NCBI GenBank assembly: GCA_947448095.1
Contig: CANFNN010000082.1
Span: forward strand, 1 to 10,191
Origin: Bacteriovoracaceae bacterium
GTDB lineage: Bacteria; Bdellovibrionota; Bacteriovoracia; Bacteriovoracales; Bacteriovoracaceae
DNA length: 10,191 bases
Direction: 5' to 3'
A program made the position numbers and the translations under genes. The stretch's first letter is position 1; each line of letters starts with the position of its first letter. The notes beneath the pieces are model-generated. The model was not told the DNA's origin and made no database searches. It saw only the letters and a program-made list of their open reading frames with translations. Shown here piece by piece: positions 1 through 5,751 of the stretch.

Positions 1-490
1 GTCGTGCTAATTCCTTCGAGTGGTGGACCGTTTGCTGAACCACGAGATCAACCAGAATCTGATTCACAATTAACTCTTCGCCCTTGAGATTTAAATTCTC
101 TGACCTCTCCACTTTATTGGCCGCAACATTGGAATTGTTATCTAAGTAGTACAATTCAAAACCATGGCTTTTGGCATTCGTAGATGAGTTAAAATGAATC
201 GATAAAAAAAGATCCGCTTTAACAATATCCGCGAGATCAGCTCGCTCTTGTAAGCTTACCGCCCGGTCCACGCTGCGGGTTAAATAAGCAGTGGTCGATT
301 TTGAAAGCTCTTCTTTTATTTTTTTTGAAAGCCTGAGCGAGAGATCCTTTTCAAAAACTCTCCGGGAGCGCTTAGAATCTAGATGTCCAACCGCCCCTGA
401 CTCTTCTCCTCCATGCCCGGGATCAATTAGAACGACTTTGGCCGAAGCAATTTGAGAAAATACGAGGAGAGAAAGGAGAAAATACTTCAT
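1..490 (-). CDS. N-acetylmuramoyl-L-alanine amidase (Amidase_3), 3' end cut by window edge
   Basis: This is the N-terminal 163 residues of a zinc amidase that cuts the bond between MurNAc and L-Ala, stripping stem peptides from peptidoglycan in the envelope. A signal peptide is visible (about residues 1-17, ending IASA before KVVLIDPGHGG). The Amidase_3 zinc ligands follow in the usual order: H26 in DPGHGG, E47 in FEKDL and H99 in LSIHFN. The family motifs LTRSVD and SLQERADLAD lie between them, and SHGFELYYL follows the third ligand. The C-terminal catalytic Glu lies beyond the window. The ATG (490..488) overlaps the TGA of the upstream SpoIID-like gene by four bases (ATGA). No Shine-Dalgarno precedes it, so translation is probably coupled. 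Family assignment is firm; the exact paralogue (AmiC-like or LytC-like) cannot be told from this half. Confidence 0.93.
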   Translation of the reverse strand, partial: MKYFLLSLLVFSQIASAKVVLIDPGHGGEESGAVGHLDSKRSRRVFEKDLSLRLSKKIKEELSKSTTAYLTRSVDRAVSLQERADLADIVKADLFLSIHFNSSTNAKSHGFELYYLDNNSNVAANKVERSENLNLKGEELIVNQILVDLVVQQTVHHSKELAR

Positions 491-1623
491 TGGTAATAGG
501 CTGTTTTGATCTTGTGACGAGGAAAATAAAAAGACAAAATCTGACGATAGTTATAGCCACGTTTGGCCAACTCTAATGCGCCTAACTGGCAAAGTCCTAC
601 CCCGTGCCCATAGCCTGAGCCCTCAACATGAATTTCATTGTTCTTACTCGACATGATGAAGTTGTTTGAAGGCAGAACCTCACGACCAGCGAGATTTCGT
701 AGGTAAGACTTTTTGACTATGTGAAGTCTGTCCCCAGCGTAAAGCCGAAGCTCAGAATTATGCAGGGAATCTGGCATGATTCTTATGTTCTGATCGATGA
801 TGGCATCGGAGTAATATTTTTTTAAAACTTGATCAACCATGTTCACAAGTTTTGTGTTTTTTAATTTGGCGTTCCAGTCTTTCATGCCTGTTTTCTGACA
901 AAAAGTACAATTCACTGAACGGTAGCCCTCTTCGACTCCACCCCAAACCTGATCGGGACGAAGCGTTTTTCCGCCACACTTAGAATGAAAAAATGCGGGA
1001 GAGATTTTCCCACTTGGACCAATTAAAATTTCACCTTCAGTTTCTCTCGAGGCCAGAAGTGTTTTTTCTGTCGCATCAAAAAATGTTCCCGAAACTTGGT
1101 CTTTCTCAGAGGACTCAAGGTCATATAACTTACCGGAGTTAGATTTACTCAGCCTTTCATAAGCGTAGGTTCTGGCGGCCACGGCCTGGGCCTTCAAGGC
1201 CTCTACAGGCCAGGTGCCATTCATTTCTTTGGATAATAAAGTGGTAATGTAGGCTTCTAGCGGGATGGAGTTAACGAGGTCACAACGTTCTGTTTTCGTA
1301 TCGGACAGGAGTTGTAATTCGCCCTGATACTTATGCTTGCCCCAAGAAATTAAACCCGTAGGTGAGCTCAAAGAAGCAATCAGCAAACTTCCATTTTGCA
1401 CTGTTTGTTTTTTGTTTCGTTGAGAACTGCAATTAAATGAAATCGATTTGCGTCCATTGTATTGCTGGGAGCGATGTTGAGTGTGAATGATCTTATGCAG
1501 ATCCATACCTTCGACCACGACATTATGAAGAGATTTAGCTATTAAAACTTTAACAGACGGAACTGCAGCATGTGCACTTGTCAGCAGAGTTATGAATGAT
1601 AATAAACATACTGTTCTAAGCAA
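487..1623 (-). CDS. SpoIID/LytB-family lytic transglycosylase, secreted
   Basis: The protein is 378 residues and starts at TTG (1623..1621), with AAGGA 9 bases upstream and no in-frame ATG nearby. Residues 1-19 form a signal peptide ending AHA. The SpoIID core begins near residue 115: IPLEAYITTLLSKEM holds the Glu (E133) that matches the catalytic Glu of Bacillus SpoIID, followed by EALKAQAVAARTYA (141-154). H213-x-C216 and C239-x2-C242 could bind a metal, a pattern I recall from clostridial SpoIID. The closing signature SGYGHGVGLCQLGA is at 336-349. Known members cleave glycan strands already stripped of peptides. The next gene is the amidase that would strip them, with overlapping stop and start, so the pair probably works in sequence in the periplasm. 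Bacillus SpoIID serves engulfment in sporulation; nothing sporulation-specific is seen here, so the role is more likely wall remodelling, division or, in a predator, prey-wall processing. Confidence 0.9.
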   Translation of the reverse strand: MLRTVCLLSFITLLTSAHAAVPSVKVLIAKSLHNVVVEGMDLHKIIHTQHRSQQYNGRKSISFNCSSQRNKKQTVQNGSLLIASLSSPTGLISWGKHKYQGELQLLSDTKTERCDLVNSIPLEAYITTLLSKEMNGTWPVEALKAQAVAARTYAYERLSKSNSGKLYDLESSEKDQVSGTFFDATEKTLLASRETEGEILIGPSGKISPAFFHSKCGGKTLRPDQVWGGVEEGYRSVNCTFCQKTGMKDWNAKLKNTKLVNMVDQVLKKYYSDAIIDQNIRIMPDSLHNSELRLYAGDRLHIVKKSYLRNLAGREVLPSNNFIMSSKNNEIHVEGSGYGHGVGLCQLGALELAKRGYNYRQILSFYFPRHKIKTAYYQ

Positions 1624-1662
1624 AATTCCCTATCCTTGGAAATTATGTTTGAGTTCCTAGGT

Positions 1663-1668
1663 ATAATA
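1663..1668 (-). promoter_or_regulatory. possible -10 for the SpoIID-amidase pair
   Basis: TATTAT on the minus strand lies about 40 bases before the TTG start, inside the 11-base palindrome GGTATTATACC (1660-1670). No good -35 hexamer is placed at 16-18 bases, so this is only a candidate. The alternative is read-through from the upstream glycosylase-fold gene, 64 bases away. Confidence 0.22.
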
Positions 1669-1687
1669 CCCGTAAACCGCGGAAAAA

Positions 1688-2521
1688 TCAGAGTTTTTTT
1701 AAGTGCTTCATGATTTTCTGCATATCGATCCATGCAGTCTTTTTCATATTCTGATTATTTTCAATGATACTAGGGTGAAACAGAGGAACAACCACAAAAG
1801 TTCCAATATTTTCTATCTTTCGATTAAAAAACTCGCCATGAACTTGCGCCAAACGCTCTTGTCCTTTCAGGATCTTGTGTGTGGCGTTGGCACCTAGGGT
1901 AACAATCACTTCCGGAGTATAAAAACCGGCCACCTTCATCACTTCGCTTGATATATCGATATCATTTACCATTGTGGGGTAAATCAGGACTTCTTCATCC
2001 GTTAACTTCATGGCCGACAACATACGACTAAAAAGTTCAGCTGTTTTAAATGTAAAGGCAGCGAGGAGTTGATTAATAAATCCCTCCTGAAGTTCGGCCT
2101 GAAATTCCTCAAAATTCCTAAAACTTTCAGGCACAAACATGATCCTGACTTTATTTGGGGATTTATTCTGAAGGCATAGATTCAGTGTCTGTTCCTGTAC
2201 AGTGAGCTCTTTTTTTAGGTCTGAGAATTGAGTAAATTTTGGAATACCATCCCAAACTGGTTCAGGTTTAACTCCTATTTCTCCGCCTGAAATTTTGATG
2301 ACGGCAGCAGGATTGTCTCCCAATTTTTCTTGGGCATATCTTTCGAGAGACTCCATGATTTGAGCTTTTTCTGAGAACTGAGTGGTCTGAGTCTTAGGAA
2401 GAGATTTCTTAGCTGAAGGCATAGAGGCCCAACTGACGTGACCTAGTAAAGCCTCGCCAAATGAGTTAGGTAATTGGGGCTGCCGTAATCTCAATAAATT
2501 TTGCTTAAACAACTCATCCAT
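1688..2521 (-). CDS. uracil-DNA-glycosylase-fold protein, probably catalytically degenerate
   Basis: The protein is 277 residues from ATG 2521..2519; a GTG five codons upstream (2536) is the alternative start. The C-terminal half follows the family 4/5 uracil-DNA glycosylase plan: strand RIMFVPES (126-133) where the GEAPG water-activating motif normally sits, then FTFKTAELFSRMLSAMKL (156-173), VLIYPT, VIVTLGANATHKIL (205-218) and PLFHPS (246-251), the HPA/HPS loop, before a terminal helix with TAWIDMQKI. The GEAPG residues are replaced, and only one Cys (about residue 116) is present, so the four-Cys Fe-S cluster of family 4 cannot form. The first 100 or so residues are a variable extension with no recognised domain. 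It may bind DNA without excising uracil, or use another chemistry. Fold assignment is from motif order only. It ends 64 bases before the SpoIID-like gene and may share its transcript. Confidence 0.72.
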   Translation of the reverse strand: MDELFKQNLLRLRQPQLPNSFGEALLGHVSWASMPSAKKSLPKTQTTQFSEKAQIMESLERYAQEKLGDNPAAVIKISGGEIGVKPEPVWDGIPKFTQFSDLKKELTVQEQTLNLCLQNKSPNKVRIMFVPESFRNFEEFQAELQEGFINQLLAAFTFKTAELFSRMLSAMKLTDEEVLIYPTMVNDIDISSEVMKVAGFYTPEVIVTLGANATHKILKGQERLAQVHGEFFNRKIENIGTFVVVPLFHPSIIENNQNMKKTAWIDMQKIMKHLKKL

Positions 2522-2561
2522 GGCTATTCTTAGCACAAACGGGCCAATATTTCCTAGCCAT
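2514..2561 (-). CDS. possible 15-codon leader ORF overlapping the glycosylase-fold start
   Basis: ATG at 2561..2559 opens a frame reading MARKYWPVCAKNSHG and stopping at TGA 2516..2514, eight bases inside the downstream gene. A very strong GGAGGAGG lies 13 bases before the ATG (2582..2575), with a second AGG six bases before it. The downstream gene has only a weak site of its own, so coupling through this ORF is plausible. The spacing of the strong site is longer than ideal and the ORF may be chance. Confidence 0.22.
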   Translation of the reverse strand: MARKYWPVCAKNSHG

Positions 2562-2608
2562 AATAAACCTAAATCCTCCTCCGGAAATAACCGAAAAAGT
2601 GTCTAAGT

Positions 2609-2614
2609 GAGGAG
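2609..2614 (+). promoter_or_regulatory. ribosome binding site of the 69-residue zinc-ribbon gene
   Basis: GAGGAG ends five bases before ATG 2620 and fixes this start. Its perfect complement CTCCTC lies upstream at 2576-2581, so a transcript starting before 2576 could mask the site in a hairpin with a 27-base loop. Confidence 0.6.
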
Positions 2615-2619
2615 AATAT

Positions 2620-2829
2620 ATGTCTGACATTGATTTTAAGTTTGAGAATTTTGAAGAATACTTTGGTGGAGCGGATCAAGTTAAGAAAACCATTGATGAA
2701 TGCAAAGTCTGTGGCTCAAAGCTGCTTCTCTCTCATATGCCTGATTATAAGAACCTACTCGTTCAGGAAACTGCTCGTTGTATGGACTGCGGCTGTGGTA
2801 ACCGCCGCGTGATTCACATTCTCAATTAA
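2620..2829 (+). CDS. small zinc-ribbon protein, function unknown
   Basis: This 69-residue protein has no signal peptide and starts with an acidic, aromatic stretch (DFKFENFEEYFGG). It then carries two Cys knuckles: CKVCG (C28, C31) and CMDCGCG (C54, C57, C59), spaced as in a zinc ribbon of about 30 residues. The segment between them (LLLSHMPDYKNLLVQETAR) would form the ribbon's beta strands. The Shine-Dalgarno is strong. It is transcribed away from the glycosylase-fold gene, with 98 bases between the two starts, and runs head-on into uvrC: its TAA at 2827-2829 overlaps the uvrC TAA at 2828..2826. I do not recognise the family. Zinc ribbons of this size often bind nucleic acid or a protein partner, but nothing here decides that. 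Confidence 0.8.
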   Translation: MSDIDFKFENFEEYFGGADQVKKTIDECKVCGSKLLLSHMPDYKNLLVQETARCMDCGCGNRRVIHILN

Positions 2830-4694
2830 CTTTCTGAGTCCTCATGCAAGTAGGCCCTAAGGGCCTTGGCCTGAGGACTTTTGAGTCCAAAATAATTCAT
2901 CAGATCATTCACTGAATATTCTTTTAATTCTTTTTGAGTCATTGATAAATTCGCTAATACTTTTTTCTTACCTTCTTCTCCCAAACCTTTCACTTCATCA
3001 ACCCAGGTCGATAAAACTCTTCTTGATTCAGCTTTATGGTGCAGTTTTCTTGAAAAGCGGTGCGCTTCGTCTCTCATCGATACAATTATTTTAAATAGTG
3101 ATGGGCATTTTGTAAGGATATACGGATTTAATCTTCCCGGAATCACTAGTCTTTCTTCAGATTTTACCACTTCAGTCGCTCGAAGATTTCCTGTCGTGAG
3201 ATCTTTGGACTTTGCAATTCCTACGACCGGTAATGAAATTTTTAATTCATTTAAGACTGCTGTCACGGTATTCACTTGGGCCACTCCCCCATCAATGACT
3301 AGAACGTCAGGGAGATTTCCATGACATATTCTGCGGGAAATAACCTCTCTCATCATCGCAAAGTCATTATTTCCTTCAGGTAGTTCTTCCAGATGATAAT
3401 AGCGATACTTCGCCTTATCAGCTTTTCCTTCTTCAAAAACAATTTGAGAAGCGGTGGGAGATTTTCCCTGCCAGATGGCGACATCATAACATTCAAGAAT
3501 TCGTGGCCGCTCTTTAAGTCCTAACAAATCTTTTAACTTATTGAGCCCAATAAAAACACTATCCAGATTTGCCATTCGTACGCGCTGGGTTTCTTCAGCG
3601 TGTTTACGGCTCATTTCTATTAATGGCAGATATTTTTTTGAAAGCCCTAAGACTTTATCTACTCCAAAGGTTTTGAGTGCTTCAGTCATGGCACTCATTT
3701 CACTTTCTTCAAAATCCAAAACCACTATTTGTGGGGTGATCTCTTCTGGGTCAGCGTAATATTGAACAATCTTGGATAATATTTCCTCGTCGATTTCCTC
3801 AATCAGCTCGCCCTTCACAAAGTTAAAATTCTTGTGACCTAAAAGAAGGCCGGAGCGAATCATATAAACACTCATGTCGACTTCATCACTACCATTGCAG
3901 TACGACCACACATCAATATTTTTATCTGTTTGAAGAGACTCGACTTTTTGGTCATAAGAATTTTGTAGGAACTCTTCTAAAAGTAAAATATGGTCGCGAA
4001 TAATGGCTGCCATCTCGAACTCTTCGTTTTCTGCATATTGATTCATTTTTTCTTGTAAATAATGAATCGCACGCTTGGCCTTGATGGGACCCTGAAAAAA
4101 TCCCATCGCCGTATGCAAAAGTTCCTCATAGGATTTTTCATCGATTAGGCGCACACACGGAGCAGAGCACTGATGCATCTGATAAAGCAAACAAGGTGTT
4201 TTGCGACTTTTATATTCACTCAAAGAGCAATCTCTCAGACCAAAAGATTTAGTCAGGACTCGCATAATCATGGAAATATTTGAACCGGTTGGATAAGGCC
4301 CGAAGAACTCCTTGCCCTTGGCTTTTTTAGGCCTTCTTATGTATTCGAGTCGTGGGAAAGGTTCATTCCAGTTGACCTGTACATAAGGGTAGCTTCGATC
4401 ATCTCTGAGACGAATATTGTATTTAGGAGCATGTTCTTTAATAAGATTGTTTTCTAAGACAAATGACTCAGCGTCAGAACGGGTGATAATAAAATCGAAA
4501 TTTTCGACATGGCTCACCATGTACTCAGTCTTTAGGCCCTTGGCAGATTTATTAAAGTAGGAAATGACTCGGGATTTTAGTTTTTTTGCTTTTCCCACAT
4601 AAATCACCCGACCATTCTTGTCCTTCATCAAGTAACATCCCGCTTCTTGCGGTAGGGATTGGGCTTTCTCGAGTAGTTCGTCGTTCTTCGTCAT
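2826..4694 (-). CDS. uvrC: UvrABC excinuclease subunit C
   Basis: UvrC makes both incisions around bulky DNA lesions once UvrA and UvrB have marked them. At 622 residues it matches the usual 600-620. Domains in order: the N-terminal GIY-YIG nuclease (GCYLM 19-23, IYVGKA 31-36, R42, E81), which makes the 3' cut; four Cys (C156, C168, C176, C180) matching the UvrC Fe-S cluster; a UVR motif that binds UvrB (about 217-250, NEEFEMAAIIRDHI); the RNase H-like domain for the 5' cut (D404 in ECYDVA, D468 in VIDGG, DEAHRF 542-547); and C-terminal helix-hairpin-helix repeats (about 566-618). All key residues appear intact. The ATG has no close Shine-Dalgarno; AGGAG lies 26 bases upstream, too far to use, and an in-frame stop shortly upstream rules out a longer start. 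The gene is divergent from the zinc-ribbon/Tudor-like gene at 4802. Confidence 0.97.
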   Translation of the reverse strand: MTKNDELLEKAQSLPQEAGCYLMKDKNGRVIYVGKAKKLKSRVISYFNKSAKGLKTEYMVSHVENFDFIITRSDAESFVLENNLIKEHAPKYNIRLRDDRSYPYVQVNWNEPFPRLEYIRRPKKAKGKEFFGPYPTGSNISMIMRVLTKSFGLRDCSLSEYKSRKTPCLLYQMHQCSAPCVRLIDEKSYEELLHTAMGFFQGPIKAKRAIHYLQEKMNQYAENEEFEMAAIIRDHILLLEEFLQNSYDQKVESLQTDKNIDVWSYCNGSDEVDMSVYMIRSGLLLGHKNFNFVKGELIEEIDEEILSKIVQYYADPEEITPQIVVLDFEESEMSAMTEALKTFGVDKVLGLSKKYLPLIEMSRKHAEETQRVRMANLDSVFIGLNKLKDLLGLKERPRILECYDVAIWQGKSPTASQIVFEEGKADKAKYRYYHLEELPEGNNDFAMMREVISRRICHGNLPDVLVIDGGVAQVNTVTAVLNELKISLPVVGIAKSKDLTTGNLRATEVVKSEERLVIPGRLNPYILTKCPSLFKIIVSMRDEAHRFSRKLHHKAESRRVLSTWVDEVKGLGEEGKKKVLANLSMTQKELKEYSVNDLMNYFGLKSPQAKALRAYLHEDSES

Positions 4695-4705
4695 AGTTAG
4701 TTAGC

Positions 4706-4735
4706 TTTACGGATAACGCTCTCCTAGGGTATACT
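4706..4735 (+). promoter_or_regulatory. possible promoter of the zinc-ribbon/Tudor-like gene
   Basis: TTTACG (4706-4711) and TATACT (4730-4735) are 18 bases apart and point to the gene at 4802, giving a leader of about 60 bases. The 107-base gap between divergent starts must also hold the uvrC promoter. On the minus strand TATAAT (4785..4780) is the best -10, but no clear -35 goes with it. Confidence 0.3.
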
Positions 4736-4801
4736 AGATAGATTATGCTCTATATGAAGCGTCCTTTGTGTTCGCCTCAATTATAAACTAAAAGGAAAAT
4801 T

Positions 4802-5221
4802 ATGTCCCAGTTAACGGTTGGCAAGGATGTGCTCTCGTATTGCACTAAGTGTAAACTAAACCTAGGCCACACCATTGTTGCTATGAAAGATGTTAAGCAT
4901 ATTGCTAAAGTTAAATGCAATACGTGCCTCACTCTCCATGCGTATAAAGATCCTTCGGTTTCTTCAAAACAAAATAAAACCCGAACTAAAAAAACTTTAA
5001 TGAACCCTTCAAAGATCATTTCAGTTTCTGACCTTTGGATGGAAAAGATGTCTAGCACGAAGAAAAAATCAACTCCCTACTCTATGGATTTGAAATTTTT
5101 AAAGGGTGACATCATCGACCATACTAAATTTGGTCCAGGCATCGTTGAAAAAGTTGTTGATGATAAAATTGAAGTCATCTTTCGACATGAAATTAAAACT
5201 CTGGTCCATAACAAACCATAA
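4802..5221 (+). CDS. zinc ribbon plus Tudor/KOW-like tail protein, possible RNA-polymerase partner
   Basis: This 139-residue cytoplasmic protein has three parts. Residues 10-46 form a zinc ribbon (C14-x2-C17 in SYCTKCK and C39-x2-C42 in VKCNTC). Residues 52-95 are a basic, Ser/Thr/Lys-rich linker, probably disordered. Residues 99-138 (FLKGDIIDHTKFGPGIVEKV, then DKIEVIFRHEIKTL) follow the pattern F-x-GD-x-V-x-H-x-x-FG-x-G-x-V...V-x-F...K-x-L. That pattern is known from the Tudor-like C-terminal tail of UvrD/PcrA helicases, and related small beta barrels occur in CarD-type proteins; both bind RNA polymerase. A clear AAGGA sits about 7 bases before the ATG, and an intrinsic terminator follows directly. 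Lying divergent to uvrC, it may link transcription with repair, but that is inference. No exact family is recognised. Confidence 0.8.
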   Translation: MSQLTVGKDVLSYCTKCKLNLGHTIVAMKDVKHIAKVKCNTCLTLHAYKDPSVSSKQNKTRTKKTLMNPSKIISVSDLWMEKMSSTKKKSTPYSMDLKFLKGDIIDHTKFGPGIVEKVVDDKIEVIFRHEIKTLVHNKP

Positions 5222-5224
5222 AAT

Positions 5225-5252
5225 AAAGGAGACTTCGGTCTCCTTTTTTTTT
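5225..5252 (+). terminator. intrinsic terminator after the zinc-ribbon/Tudor-like gene
   Basis: A perfect stem GGAGAC (5228-5233) and GTCTCC (5238-5243) with a stable TTCG loop is followed by nine T (5244-5252). Three A before the stem can pair with the first T's. On the minus strand the same stem is followed by TTTATTTTA, so it may also end transcripts of the convergent orphan gene, whose stop codon overlaps it. Confidence 0.93.
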
Positions 5253-5595
5253 ACCGTCTTTCCTGTTCGCTCCACATATCGTCCTCAGTATCTGATTCAT
5301 AATCCACTTTTGTCGTCTCCTCATCGAATGAGTAGGACTTATCCTGCATCGAAGCGTCCTCATTATCCCAGACTAAGTCTTGAGCGTCCGATGAAGTGTT
5401 GGAAACGGGAGCCTGCACTCTTGGGGAAGTTGAGACTTGATCATCAGGAGTAAATTCATAAATCTCTGTCCCTGGCCCCTCGCCCTCATTTTTGCCCTGA
5501 TCTCCACCTCTTTTCAGATGAAACTTCTTCCATAGGTTTTTAAACCCACCCTTCACGTCTTGAAATTTTTCGCGAAATTGATTTTGACTTAGCAT
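5251..5595 (-). CDS. orphan protein with basic head and acidic disordered tail
   Basis: This is a 114-residue cytoplasmic protein of no recognised family. Residues 1-30 are basic and amphipathic (FREKFQDVKGGFKNLWKKF), able to form a helix that could lie on a membrane or nucleic acid. From about residue 31 the chain is Gly/Ser/Asp/Glu-rich with aromatic residues spaced through it (IYEF, VWD, YSF, VDYES, MWSE), as in an acidic disordered tail. It contains no Cys. The start is well supported by AGGAGGT four bases upstream. It is convergent with the gene at 4802, and its stop lies in the T tract of that gene's terminator. The strong ribosome site and the separate terminator of the upstream gene suggest it is a real single-gene unit. 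The polar composition could also come from a spurious frame, but no competing frame is better. Confidence 0.68.
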   Translation of the reverse strand: MLSQNQFREKFQDVKGGFKNLWKKFHLKRGGDQGKNEGEGPGTEIYEFTPDDQVSTSPRVQAPVSNTSSDAQDLVWDNEDASMQDKSYSFDEETTKVDYESDTEDDMWSEQERR

Positions 5596-5599
5596 AGGG

Positions 5600-5606
5600 A
5601 CCTCCT
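5600..5606 (-). promoter_or_regulatory. consensus ribosome binding site of the orphan gene
   Basis: AGGAGGT four bases before ATG 5595 is the longest match to the 16S anti-Shine-Dalgarno next to a start in the window. It sits in the palindrome GACCTCAGGAGGTC (5600-5613), so partial self-pairing is possible, though the loop would be tight. Confidence 0.75.
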
Positions 5607-5695
5607 GAGGTCAGTTTCCCTCTTAACCAGCACGTCTCATGCCACAACAAGGAAGATCTCCTACGTTTTGAGAATAAGTTTGGGAAAAATTGCCC

Positions 5696-5723
5696 AAAAA
5701 AAAGGGACGTCCGAAGACGTCCC
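5696..5723 (-). terminator. intrinsic terminator of the Gly/Tyr-rich protein gene
   Basis: Read on the minus strand, an eight-pair stem GGGACGTC / GACGTCCC with a TTCG loop is followed by eight T, starting 28 bases after the stop codon. It is among the strongest terminators in the window and separates this gene from the orphan gene downstream. Confidence 0.95.
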
Positions 5724-5751
5724 TGAGTTAATCATTTAATTTGGATTAAGA

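Noticed and set aside
4777..5058. Minus-strand frame opposite the zinc-ribbon/Tudor-like gene
   Set aside because: It is antisense to a gene with clear Cys knuckles and a proper ribosome site, and it has no features of its own.
5106..5453. Plus-strand frame running from inside the zinc-ribbon/Tudor-like gene through its terminator
   Set aside because: It crosses a strong terminator, has no ribosome site and overlaps two better supported genes.
5600..5613. Palindrome GACCTCAGGAGGTC as a regulatory hairpin on the orphan gene's ribosome site
   Set aside because: The full stem would leave a two-base loop, which RNA cannot form; the relaxed four-pair version is too weak to claim.
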